A stretch of DNA of 7,815 nucleotides, from positions 1-7,815 of the forward strand of contig JBEVNX010000208.1 in assembly GCA_040507895.1 (NCBI GenBank), read 5' to 3'. The notes beneath the pieces were generated by a model. It made no database searches. It was given only the letters and a program-made list of their open reading frames with translations, and had not been told where the DNA came from. The stretch comes from JBEVNX01 sp040507895 (lineage in GTDB: Bacteria > Desulfobacterota > Binatia > JACPRU01). A program made the translations under genes and the position numbers. Positions 1-5,582 of this stretch are shown here, piece after piece; positions within the stretch are counted from its first letter, which is position 1, and every line of letters begins with the position of its first letter.

Positions 1-829
1 CGAGCTCGCGGCGGGCCGCGAGCGAGAGAGCTTTGAGGTCGCCGGAGTCGAGGCGGATGCCCGAAACGCGAACGGGCTCGCCGAGCTCGCGAGCCAGAGC
101 GATGAGCCGCCGCACCCCGCCCAGCGTGTCGTAGGTATCGACGAGCACCACGCCATCTGGGTAGAGCTGGAGGAAGGCGCGAAACGCCGCGCCCTCGTCT
201 TCATGGGCTTGCACGTAGCTGTGCGCCATGGTGCCGGCGACGGGGATCCCGTAAGTCCGGCCGGCCATCACGTTGGAAGTCGCCGCGACGCCCGCGACGT
301 AGAACGCGCGCGCGGCCTTCAGCCCGGCATCGACGCCGTGGCTGCGGCGCAAGGAAAAGTCGACGACGGGGCGGCCGGCCGCCGCTTCGACGATGCGCGC
401 CGCCTTGGAAGCGAGCACGGTCTGCAGATGGATCTGGTTCGTCACGAAGGTCTCGACGAGCTGCGCTTCGGGGAGCGGAGCGACGACCTCGAGGATGGGC
501 TCGCCGGCGAACACCGGCGTGCCCTCGGGAACCGCGTAGACGTCGCCGGTGAAGCGCGCGCCGGCGAGCCATTCGAGGAAATCGGATGAGAACTGGCCGA
601 GCTCGGCGAGGTGATCGAGCACCCCGCGGTCGAAGCTCAGCCGCTCGAGAAACCCGAGCGCATCGTCGAGGCCGCAGGCCACGAGGAAGCTTCTCGTCGG
701 CGGCAGCCGCCGCACGAACAGATCGAAGGCGGCGCTGCCATCCAGGCCTTCTTTGAAGTAGGCCTGGGCCATCCTGAGCTGGTAGAGGTCCGTCAGCAGC
801 GCGGTGTTCGAGTCGTTCACCCAGGTCAT
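1..829 (-). CDS. pncB: Nicotinate phosphoribosyltransferase (3' part beyond window)
   Basis: This enzyme joins nicotinate to PRPP to give nicotinate mononucleotide, the first step of the Preiss-Handler NAD salvage route, in the cytoplasm. Only 276 codons are visible, with no stop before the left edge; family members are usually about 400-480 residues, so the C-terminal third is outside. Visible family marks are TDLYQLRMAQAYF at residues 13-25, the segment DFSLRRSHG at 157-165 holding the histidine (His164) that is phosphorylated in characterised members, GTMAHSYV at 199-206, and IRLDSGDL at 258-265 near the phosphate-binding region. The ATG at 829 is chosen because homology begins immediately after it and no other usual start codon lies just upstream in frame. 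No strong ribosome binding site is seen. It lies 29 bases after the metallo-hydrolase stop and is probably the next gene of the same operon. Identification is firm from motif content. Confidence 0.93.
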   Translation of the reverse strand, partial: MTWVNDSNTALLTDLYQLRMAQAYFKEGLDGSAAFDLFVRRLPPTRSFLVACGLDDALGFLERLSFDRGVLDHLAELGQFSSDFLEWLAGARFTGDVYAVPEGTPVFAGEPILEVVAPLPEAQLVETFVTNQIHLQTVLASKAARIVEAAAGRPVVDFSLRRSHGVDAGLKAARAFYVAGVAATSNVMAGRTYGIPVAGTMAHSYVQAHEDEGAAFRAFLQLYPDGVVLVDTYDTLGGVRRLIALARELGEPVRVSGIRLDSGDLKALSLAARREL

Positions 830-858
830 GATCGCCGCGCGCCTGTCGGAAGAGGGAC

Positions 859-1539
859 TCAGCCGTAACCCATCATAGCCAGAAACTCCTCGATGCTTTC
901 GAAACGCATGAACGGATTGCGCCGCTTCTGCTCGCCGATCGTCGAGGATTTCGCGCTCGCGTAGTTGTGCCCGGGATAGAGACGAGTCGATTCGGGAAGG
1001 TTGGCGAGCGTGCCGAGGCTTTCGTAGAGCTTTTTGGGATCGCTGCCGGGAAGATCGACGCGGCCGCATGCACCGATGAAGAGCGTGTCCCCGGAGACCA
1101 GCGCGTCGCCGACGAGGAAGCATTGGGAGCCGGGCGTATGCCCCGGCGTATGGATGAATTTCACCGGCACCTGCCCGACGTCGACGACGTCGCCGCCTTC
1201 GACCTTGTGCAGATCGGAGTCCGAGAGATCCGTGACGCGATGAACGTAGGGCGCCTCCTCCTTGTGGATGTAGACCTTGGCCTTGACGCCCTTGGCGAGC
1301 AGCTCCGCCGCGCCTTGCACGCTCATCCCCATCATCCGCCCGCCGAGGTGATCGGGATGGAAGTGAGTCACGAGGAGATGGGTGATCTCCATGTCGTGGC
1401 GGCGCGCTTCGTCGAGGATCGCATCGACTTCCCACGCGGGGTCCACCACCGCCAGGGACCGCGTGGCGGGATCGCCGACGAAGTAAACGAAGTTCTGCAT
1501 CGGACCGAGCTCGAGTTGCTTGAAGAAGACCTTGGACAC
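859..1539 (-). CDS. MBL-fold metallo-hydrolase, glyoxalase II/ETHE1-like
   Basis: A 226-residue single-domain metallo-beta-lactamase-fold enzyme, predicted cytoplasmic, with no signal peptide. The complete metal-binding set is visible: THFHPDH at 58-64 (His59, His61, Asp63, His64), His134 in TPGHTPGS, Asp151 in SGDTLF and His191 in YPGHNY. The CGRVDLPGSD segment at 158-167 after the bridging aspartate is typical of the subgroup that includes glyoxalase II-like (YcbL) and persulfide dioxygenase-like (ETHE1) proteins. The substrate cannot be fixed from sequence: hydroxyacylglutathione or another thioester, or a glutathione persulfide, are all possible. The start is GTG at 1539, supported by GAGG eight bases upstream and by homology starting there. 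It begins 12 bases after the adenosyltransferase stop and is followed after 29 bases by pncB. A rhodanese two genes upstream makes a sulfur-related role conceivable, but that is inference. Confidence 0.88.
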   Translation of the reverse strand: MSKVFFKQLELGPMQNFVYFVGDPATRSLAVVDPAWEVDAILDEARRHDMEITHLLVTHFHPDHLGGRMMGMSVQGAAELLAKGVKAKVYIHKEEAPYVHRVTDLSDSDLHKVEGGDVVDVGQVPVKFIHTPGHTPGSQCFLVGDALVSGDTLFIGACGRVDLPGSDPKKLYESLGTLANLPESTRLYPGHNYASAKSSTIGEQKRRNPFMRFESIEEFLAMMGYG

Positions 1540-1547
1540 GGAGCCAG

Positions 1548-1551
1548 CCTC
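1548..1551 (-). promoter_or_regulatory. Ribosome binding site for the MBL-fold gene
   Basis: On the minus strand GAGG lies eight bases before the GTG start at 1539 and overlaps the region of the adenosyltransferase TAA stop (1554..1552). It supports the GTG start and shows that this gene has its own initiation signal despite the short 12-base gap. Confidence 0.6.
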
Positions 1552-2163
1552 TTACGTCCTGTTGGCCCGCTTGGTCGGCAAACGCAAGCCGCGCTCCCAG
1601 AGGAATTCCGCTTCCCCGGTCTCTCGGGCGATCCAGCGCGCGAGCACGAACAAGAGGTCCGAAAGGCGATTGACGTAGCGGAGCACGAACGGGTTCAGGG
1701 CCTCGGCGTGCGAGAGCTCTAGGATCTCGATCTCGGCTCGCCGGCAGACGGTGCGTGCCTGGTGGAGAAACGCGCCGAGCACGCCTCCGCCGGGCAACAC
1801 GAACGATTTGAGCGTCTCGAGGCTCTTCTGGCACTCGTCCATCGTGCGCTCGAGCGCCCGCACCTCCGCTTCCGAAGCGTGCCACATCCCCTCGTATTCC
1901 GCGTCGGGTGGCGTAGCGAGCTCGGAGCCGAGATCGAAGAGCTCGTTCTGAAGGCGCTTGAGAAGCTCGATCAGCCGCGCCGCGGCCGGGCTCGATTCCT
2001 TCGCCGCGAGCGTGCGCACGATGCCGAGAATCGAGTTGAGTTCGTCGATCACTCCGTAGGCGACGATGCGCGGGGAGTCCTTCGGCACGCGGCGGCCGCC
2101 GACGAGGGCGGTCTCCCCGCGATCTCCGGTACGCGTGTAGACCCTGGTAATGCGTATCGCCAT
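1552..2163 (-). CDS. pduO: Cob(I)alamin adenosyltransferase, PduO type
   Basis: Transfers the adenosyl group of ATP to cob(I)alamin, making adenosylcobalamin for radical mutases, eliminases or class II ribonucleotide reductase; cytoplasmic, trimeric in characterised relatives. The 203-residue length is normal for a stand-alone PduO/MMAB-type enzyme. Visible signatures are the N-terminal ATP-binding motif TRTGDRGETAL at 10-20, GGRRVPKDSPRIVAYGVIDE at 22-41 with Asp40-Glu41 followed by LNS, the SFVLPGGG loop at 120-127, the ARTVCRRAE helix at 136-144 (Arg141, Arg142 and Glu144 correspond to conserved active-site positions) and YVNRLSDLLFVLARW at 163-177. The usual arginine after RRAE is isoleucine here (RRAEIE), a minor deviation. 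Its ATG shares one base with the rhodanese stop (TGATG), so translation is likely coupled. No B12-dependent enzyme or B12 synthesis gene is visible nearby. The family is distinct from CobA/BtuR and EutT types. Confidence 0.94.
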   Translation of the reverse strand: MAIRITRVYTRTGDRGETALVGGRRVPKDSPRIVAYGVIDELNSILGIVRTLAAKESSPAAARLIELLKRLQNELFDLGSELATPPDAEYEGMWHASEAEVRALERTMDECQKSLETLKSFVLPGGGVLGAFLHQARTVCRRAEIEILELSHAEALNPFVLRYVNRLSDLLFVLARWIARETGEAEFLWERGLRLPTKRANRT

Positions 2164-2582
2164 CAGGCCGACCGCTGCTTGAGCTCCTCGTAGCCGTGTC
2201 CGACCGGATCGCCGCTCTCCACCGGCAGACCGGAATCACGCCAGCCACGTGCCGCCGGGGAGCCGCCGAATCCGCCCGCGACGTTCGAGACGTCGCGGTA
2301 GCCGAGGGCGTGGAGGATCTCCGCGGCGTGCTGCGAACGGACGCCGGACTGACAGCCTACGAGCAGAACGGTCTGCGGCGGAAAGGCCCCCTGCACGATG
2401 CGCTCGAAGTCCGGATTGCGTTGGGGACGTTGAGCCCCGTCGAAGAACAAGACCGGCAGGTTGTACGCGCCGCGGGGATGTCCGGCGCGGAACTCCGCTT
2501 CGCTGCGCACATCGAGGTAGACCGCGTCCGGCCGCTGGCGCAGGATCTCGGCCGCCCGCTCGGGCGTGACCTGCGGGATCAT
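2163..2582 (-). CDS. Single-domain rhodanese (sulfurtransferase)
   Basis: A 139-residue cytoplasmic rhodanese-fold protein expected to carry sulfane sulfur as a cysteine persulfide. It has the CH2A-like segment YLDVRSEAEFRAGHPRGAYN at 22-41 and the active-site loop VGCQSGVRS at 75-83 with catalytic Cys77 and the six-residue loop ending in Arg82-Ser83. This is the length typical of thiosulfate-type rhodaneses rather than the seven-residue loop of Cdc25-like proteins. The overall pattern (NPDF before the loop, GCQSG, then NVAGGFGG) resembles plant single-domain STR-type rhodaneses and their bacterial relatives. The start ATG lies in an ATGA overlap with the upstream signalling gene stop, and its own stop overlaps the start of the adenosyltransferase gene, so it is translationally tied on both sides. 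The in vivo sulfur donor and acceptor are unknown; the MBL-fold hydrolase two genes downstream is a candidate functional partner. Confidence 0.92.
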   Translation of the reverse strand: MIPQVTPERAAEILRQRPDAVYLDVRSEAEFRAGHPRGAYNLPVLFFDGAQRPQRNPDFERIVQGAFPPQTVLLVGCQSGVRSQHAAEILHALGYRDVSNVAGGFGGSPAARGWRDSGLPVESGDPVGHGYEELKQRSA

Positions 2583-3655
2583 GCCCTCGGTTCCGGGCGC
2601 TTGGACACCTGCTCGAGAATCGCCTTCAGCCGCTTCGGGTCGATCGGCTTCTTGAAGATCACCTCGTTCAAACCTTCGAGCCGGGAGCGTTTGATGACGT
2701 GGTCCTTGTCGTAGTAGTACGCGGTCATCAGCACCACGGGCGTCTGTGGTGCTCTCTCCTTGAGCTCCATGTAGAGGTCGTAGCCGTCCATGTCCGGCAT
2801 GACCACGTCGGAGAGTACGACGTCGACGGGTTCGCTGGCGAAGACCTTCAGCGCCTCGAGCCCGCCGTTAGCGGTGAATACTTTGCAGTGCTCGCCGCGT
2901 AGAACGTCGCGAAGCGAGTTGCATACCCCCGCGTCGTCGTCGACGACGAGCACGCGGACGTCTTTCAACTGGTTCGATTCGTCGCCTTTCTGGCGCTGCG
3001 CCAGGTCCGTCATCAGCCGGCCGGGCAGGTATTCCCGCGTGTCGTAGTCCGTGTCGCCCGCGGCCCTCTGGATGCGTCCGACCGTGTCGCGGATCTTGTC
3101 GAGCTCGCGCTGGATCGCCTCGAGCCGCTCGCCTTCGACGACGAACTCCTCGTCGGGACAATGCTTCGCGAGGTACTTGCCGACCAGCTCCACCTGGTTG
3201 GTGATCGCTTCGAGGGGGTTGTTCACCTCGTGGGCGATCGAGACCGCGATCTCGCCGAGTGTGGCCAGCCGCTGGCGGTTTCGGATCTCGCGGAGGTCTT
3301 TGGCGAAGCCGATCGAACCGACCTCTTTCCCCGCCTCGTCCTTGATGATCGCGCCGGAGATGGCAGCCGGGATGCGGTTGCCGGTCTTGTCGATGAGCAC
3401 GGTCTCGAAGTTGTGGGTTCGCCCGGCCGTATCGCGGTCCGCCGAGCGCATCTGCTTCATCAACCGCTGGGCCTCGGCGAGATCGCCGTAGAGCAGCGTG
3501 ACGTGCCGGCCGAGCACCTCCTCGAGCGAGTAGCCGAGCGTCCGCCGCGCGCCGTCGTTGTAGAAGATGATCGATCCGCTGCGATCGACGGCTACGATGA
3601 TGTCCGGGGAGACCTCCGCGAGGTGCTCGAGATAGACTTTCGGAAGGGTCGCCAT
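2579..3655 (-). CDS. PAS-DHp(HisKA)-receiver signalling protein lacking the kinase ATPase domain
   Basis: This 358-residue soluble protein has three parts. A PAS domain covers about 5-121, starting with EVSPDIIVAVDRSGSIIFYN at 14-33 and ending with GSIGFAKDLREI. A two-helix HisKA/DHp phosphoacceptor domain covers about 127-200 with a full H-box, LGEIAVSIAHEVNNPLEAI, whose phosphoacceptor is His142. A receiver domain covers about 232-350 with acidic residues Asp239-Asp241, phosphoacceptor Asp283 in VLSDVVMPDMDG, Thr311 and Lys335. Between DHp and receiver there are only about 30 residues, including YLPGRLMTDL; no N, G1, F or G2 box of a HATPase_c domain is present. The protein therefore cannot autophosphorylate in the usual way and may work as a phosphotransfer intermediate, a phosphatase or a partner of another kinase. 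There is no membrane segment. It overlaps the rhodanese start by ATGA and begins directly after a hairpin. No frame disruption is visible. Confidence 0.9.
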   Translation of the reverse strand: MATLPKVYLEHLAEVSPDIIVAVDRSGSIIFYNDGARRTLGYSLEEVLGRHVTLLYGDLAEAQRLMKQMRSADRDTAGRTHNFETVLIDKTGNRIPAAISGAIIKDEAGKEVGSIGFAKDLREIRNRQRLATLGEIAVSIAHEVNNPLEAITNQVELVGKYLAKHCPDEEFVVEGERLEAIQRELDKIRDTVGRIQRAAGDTDYDTREYLPGRLMTDLAQRQKGDESNQLKDVRVLVVDDDAGVCNSLRDVLRGEHCKVFTANGGLEALKVFASEPVDVVLSDVVMPDMDGYDLYMELKERAPQTPVVLMTAYYYDKDHVIKRSRLEGLNEVIFKKPIDPKRLKAILEQVSKRPEPRA

Positions 3656-3688
3656 CGCTCGAAAACGAGCGAGCCGTCTCCGTGGCTC
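3656..3688 (-). promoter_or_regulatory. Stem-loop leader before the PAS-DHp-receiver gene
   Basis: On the minus strand the 16 bases just before the ATG form a perfect inverted repeat, CGCTCG-TTTT-CGAGCG (3671..3656), whose 3' arm touches the start codon. GGAG (3681..3678) lies 22 bases from the ATG, too far for normal initiation, but only six bases away if the hairpin is folded out. An alternative stem, GAGCC (3688..3684) with GGCTC (3675..3671), would display GGAG in an eight-base loop and shares one base with the first hairpin. The base pairing is directly visible; a role in translation control is inference. Confidence 0.5.
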
Positions 3689-3721
3689 AAACCGTCAGGC
3701 TAGACCACCACGGGAAACAAC

Positions 3722-4222
3722 TCAACCACGGATCGGCATCAGCGAAACCTTCTTCACGTCCTTCACCGAGGCCAGGAGCTCCGACACCGAGGCCTGCAGC
3801 ACGGGGTGAATGACCTGCGGGCCGAGCTCCGAGATCGGGAGCAGCACGAAACGGCGGTTCGCCAGCTCGGGGTGGGGGATCTTGAGCATTCGCTTCTTCA
3901 CCACCAGCGACCCGTAGAAAAGGATGTCGAGATCGATGATCCGGCTACCCCAGCGCTTACCCTTGACGCGCTTGCGGCCCATCGCGGACTCGATCGCCTT
4001 CAGCTTCTTCAGCAGATTGTCCGGCGAGAGCATGGTTTCGATCTCGATCACACCGTTGACGAACCACGTTTTGGCATCGCCATGCGGCTCGCTTTCGTAG
4101 AGCGAGGATTCCTTGGTAATCCGGCTCTCCGGGAGCTTGCGAATGCGCTCGAGCGCTTCAAGGATGTTGGCGCGGCGATCTCCGAGGTTGGACCCGAGTC
4201 CGATGAAGACGCCGCCCGGCAT
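3722..4222 (-). CDS. folK: 6-hydroxymethyl-7,8-dihydropterin pyrophosphokinase (HPPK)
   Basis: Transfers pyrophosphate from ATP to 6-hydroxymethyl-7,8-dihydropterin in folate synthesis, just before dihydropteroate synthase; cytoplasmic. Its 166 residues match the family. Visible marks are the N-terminal IGLGSNLGDR at 7-16, SSLYESEP at 39-46 followed by FVNGV at 54-58 for pterin and ATP binding, the HPPK signature KRWGSRIIDLDILFYG at 89-104 with magnesium ligands Asp97 and Asp99, and PHPELANRRFVLLPISEL at 116-133. The ATG at 4222 lies five bases after the dapL stop, so the two genes are very likely co-transcribed and perhaps coupled; no clear ribosome binding site of its own is seen. Other folate genes (folP, folB) are not in view, so the gene is separated from its pathway partners here. 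A 66-base gap with hairpins follows before the signalling gene. Confidence 0.96.
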   Translation of the reverse strand: MPGGVFIGLGSNLGDRRANILEALERIRKLPESRITKESSLYESEPHGDAKTWFVNGVIEIETMLSPDNLLKKLKAIESAMGRKRVKGKRWGSRIIDLDILFYGSLVVKKRMLKIPHPELANRRFVLLPISELGPQVIHPVLQASVSELLASVKDVKKVSLMPIRG

Positions 4223-4227
4223 GGATT

Positions 4228-5394
4228 CTAGAGGGTGATCCTTTCGATTCGGCCGATGGCCTCGCTCAGCCGATCGCCGTTCACCGTCAGGCTGAAGCGG
4301 ACAAACCCTTCTCCGGTCGGCCCGAAGCCGGTTCCCGGCGTGATCACCACCCCCGTCTGTTCGAGCACCCGGGCCGCGAACTCGGCCGACGTGTAGCCCT
4401 TGGGTGTTTCGACCCAGACGTAGAACGTGGCCCGCGGCACGGTCGCCGTCAGACCGGCTCGGTCGAGGGCTCGGAGCAGCAGGTCGCGTCGCGATTGGTA
4501 GACGTTGCGAGCCTCCTCGACGCAGCCCTGGTCACCCTCGAGCGCGGCGATCGCCGCTTCCTGGACGGCTTGGAATACGCCCGAGTCGACGTTCGTCTTG
4601 ACCGCGCCGAGGCCGGCGACGAGCTCGGCGTTGCCCACGGCGAACCCAACCCGCCAACCGGTCATGTTGTACGTCTTCGATAGCGAGTGGAATTCGATGC
4701 CGACCTCTCGTGCACCGTCGATCTCCAGAAAGGAAATGGGTTTTTCGCCGTCGAAGTAGATCTCGGAATACGCCGCGTCGTGGCAGACGATGATCTCGTG
4801 GGTGCGCGCGAAATCGATCGCCTGGCGAAAGAAGGCACGCGTCGCCGTGGCGGAGGTCGGATTGTTCGGATAGCAGAGCCACATCATCTTCGCGCCACGA
4901 GTGACGCCGGCAGGAATCGCCTCGAGGTCTGGAAAAAATCCGTTCTGCTTGAGGAGCGGCATGCGATGCACGACGCCGCCGCAAAAGCCGGTGCCGACCG
5001 CGTAGACCGGGTAGCCGGGATCCGGACAGAGAACGACATCCCCCGGATCCACCCAGGCGATCGGCATATGCGCGATGCCCTCCTTGGAGCCGATCAGCGA
5101 CACGACCTCGCGCTCGGGATCGAGCGACACACCGAACCGCGATCGATACCAGTTCGCCGCCGCCTGTCGGAACGACGGCAGGCCCTCGTAGTCGGGATAG
5201 CGGTGGTTCGCGGGATTCGCTGCCGCCTCGCGGAGCTTCGCCACGATGTGGGCGGGCGTCGGCAAGTCGGGATCTCCGATGCCGAGGCTGATGATGTCCA
5301 TGCCGCGGGCCTTCAGGGCATTTTTCTTCTTGTCGATCTCGGCGAAGAGATACGGTGGAAGCTCCTGAATTCGCTGGGCTTTCTCGATTTTCAA
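4228..5394 (-). CDS. dapL: LL-diaminopimelate aminotransferase (class I/II PLP aminotransferase)
   Basis: Predicted to convert tetrahydrodipicolinate directly to LL-diaminopimelate using glutamate, bypassing the succinylase or acetylase steps of lysine and peptidoglycan precursor synthesis; cytoplasmic. The 388 residues are a normal length. The N-terminal block ELPPYLFAEIDKKKNALKAR at 11-30 and LGIGDPDLPTP at 37-47 are typical of the DapL group. PLP-site residues seen are Asn178 in YPNNPT, Asp206 and Tyr209 in HDAAYSEIYFDG, Lys240 (Schiff base) in SLSKTYNMTGWR with Arg248, and Arg366 in FVRFSLT for the substrate carboxylate. The start is TTG at 5394: no ATG or GTG lies between it and the in-frame stop at 5457..5455, and family homology begins at this codon. 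A weak GGGA is eight bases upstream. Closely related aminotransferases with other substrates exist, so the exact substrate is probable rather than certain. folK follows after five bases. Confidence 0.85.
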   Translation of the reverse strand: MKIEKAQRIQELPPYLFAEIDKKKNALKARGMDIISLGIGDPDLPTPAHIVAKLREAAANPANHRYPDYEGLPSFRQAAANWYRSRFGVSLDPEREVVSLIGSKEGIAHMPIAWVDPGDVVLCPDPGYPVYAVGTGFCGGVVHRMPLLKQNGFFPDLEAIPAGVTRGAKMMWLCYPNNPTSATATRAFFRQAIDFARTHEIIVCHDAAYSEIYFDGEKPISFLEIDGAREVGIEFHSLSKTYNMTGWRVGFAVGNAELVAGLGAVKTNVDSGVFQAVQEAAIAALEGDQGCVEEARNVYQSRRDLLLRALDRAGLTATVPRATFYVWVETPKGYTSAEFAARVLEQTGVVITPGTGFGPTGEGFVRFSLTVNGDRLSEAIGRIERITL

Positions 5395-5510
5395 GACGAC
5401 GATCCCAAAACTGTATGGGTTTCGCGGACTTGCAATACACGGTTGGCTCCGGAGTTACAAACGCCGGCTCAGCGCTGGGCGGCTGCGGCTTCGTCACACG
5501 GGGGGCGGGC

Positions 5511-5540
5511 TTGCAGAAGTCTCGGCGCCCCTCGTATAAG
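5511..5540 (+). promoter_or_regulatory. Candidate sigma70-type promoter for glpK-lipase operon
   Basis: TTGCAG (5511..5516) and TATAAG (5535..5540) are separated by 18 bases. The -10 matches the consensus at five of six positions and the -35 retains TTG. Initiation would fall near 5547, giving a leader of about 36 bases before the GTG start. The assignment rests on pattern and position only. Confidence 0.45.
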
Positions 5541-5559
5541 CCCCCGCCTGCATTCTGCA
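5512..5559. repeat. 7-base inverted repeat flanking the glpK -10 element
   Basis: TGCAGAA (5512..5518) and its exact reverse complement TTCTGCA (5553..5559) have centres 41 bases apart, close to four helical turns, with the predicted -10 element between them. The left arm overlaps the -35 hexamer. This could be a pair of operator half-sites, but a 7-base match of this kind can arise by chance. Confidence 0.25.
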
Positions 5560-5573
5560 TACGGAGCGTTTTC

Positions 5574-5577
5574 GGAG
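5574..5577 (+). promoter_or_regulatory. Ribosome binding site deciding the glpK GTG start
   Basis: GGAG ends five bases before GTG at 5583. Together with glycerol kinase homology starting at this codon, it decides against the upstream in-frame ATG at 5355. Confidence 0.75.
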
Positions 5578-5582
5578 TCGCC

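Larger units (their letters stand above)
5395..5582. other. Divergent intergenic region between dapL and glpK
   Basis: This 188-base stretch separates the two divergently transcribed units and is the only long non-coding segment in the window. It holds a sigma70-like promoter for glpK, a short inverted repeat around it, a G-run (5500..5509, six G, one C, three G), two 8-base palindromes (CTCCGGAG at 5447..5454 and CAGCGCTG at 5470..5477) and a TGCAT repeat with 7-base period at 5549..5560. On the dapL side only a weak promoter candidate is visible. No small ORF with convincing coding signs was found. Confidence 0.7.

Noticed and set aside
859..1539. Firm naming of the MBL-fold protein as glyoxalase II or persulfide dioxygenase
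   Set aside because: The metal ligands are shared by both groups, and I could not see substrate-specific residues that separate them.
967..1722. 251-codon plus-strand frame antisense to the MBL-fold gene and part of the adenosyltransferase gene
   Set aside because: Spans two real genes on the other strand and has no motif of its own.
3656..3688. Rho-independent terminator after folK
   Set aside because: The stems are only 5-6 bp and no U-run follows the perfect hairpin; its four T lie in the loop and the start codon comes next. The GAGCC/GGCTC stem followed after five bases by TTTT is a weak terminator at best.
5432..5460. Minus-strand promoter for dapL, TTGTAA with 17-base spacer and TATTGC
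   Set aside because: The spacing is right but the -10 matches only three of six consensus positions; too weak to annotate without start-site data.
5355..5582. 76-residue N-terminal extension of glycerol kinase from the ATG at 5355
   Set aside because: The extension overlaps the 5' end of dapL antisense, would contain the promoter, and has no homology to GlpK. The GTG at 5583 has a good ribosome binding site and begins the conserved sequence.
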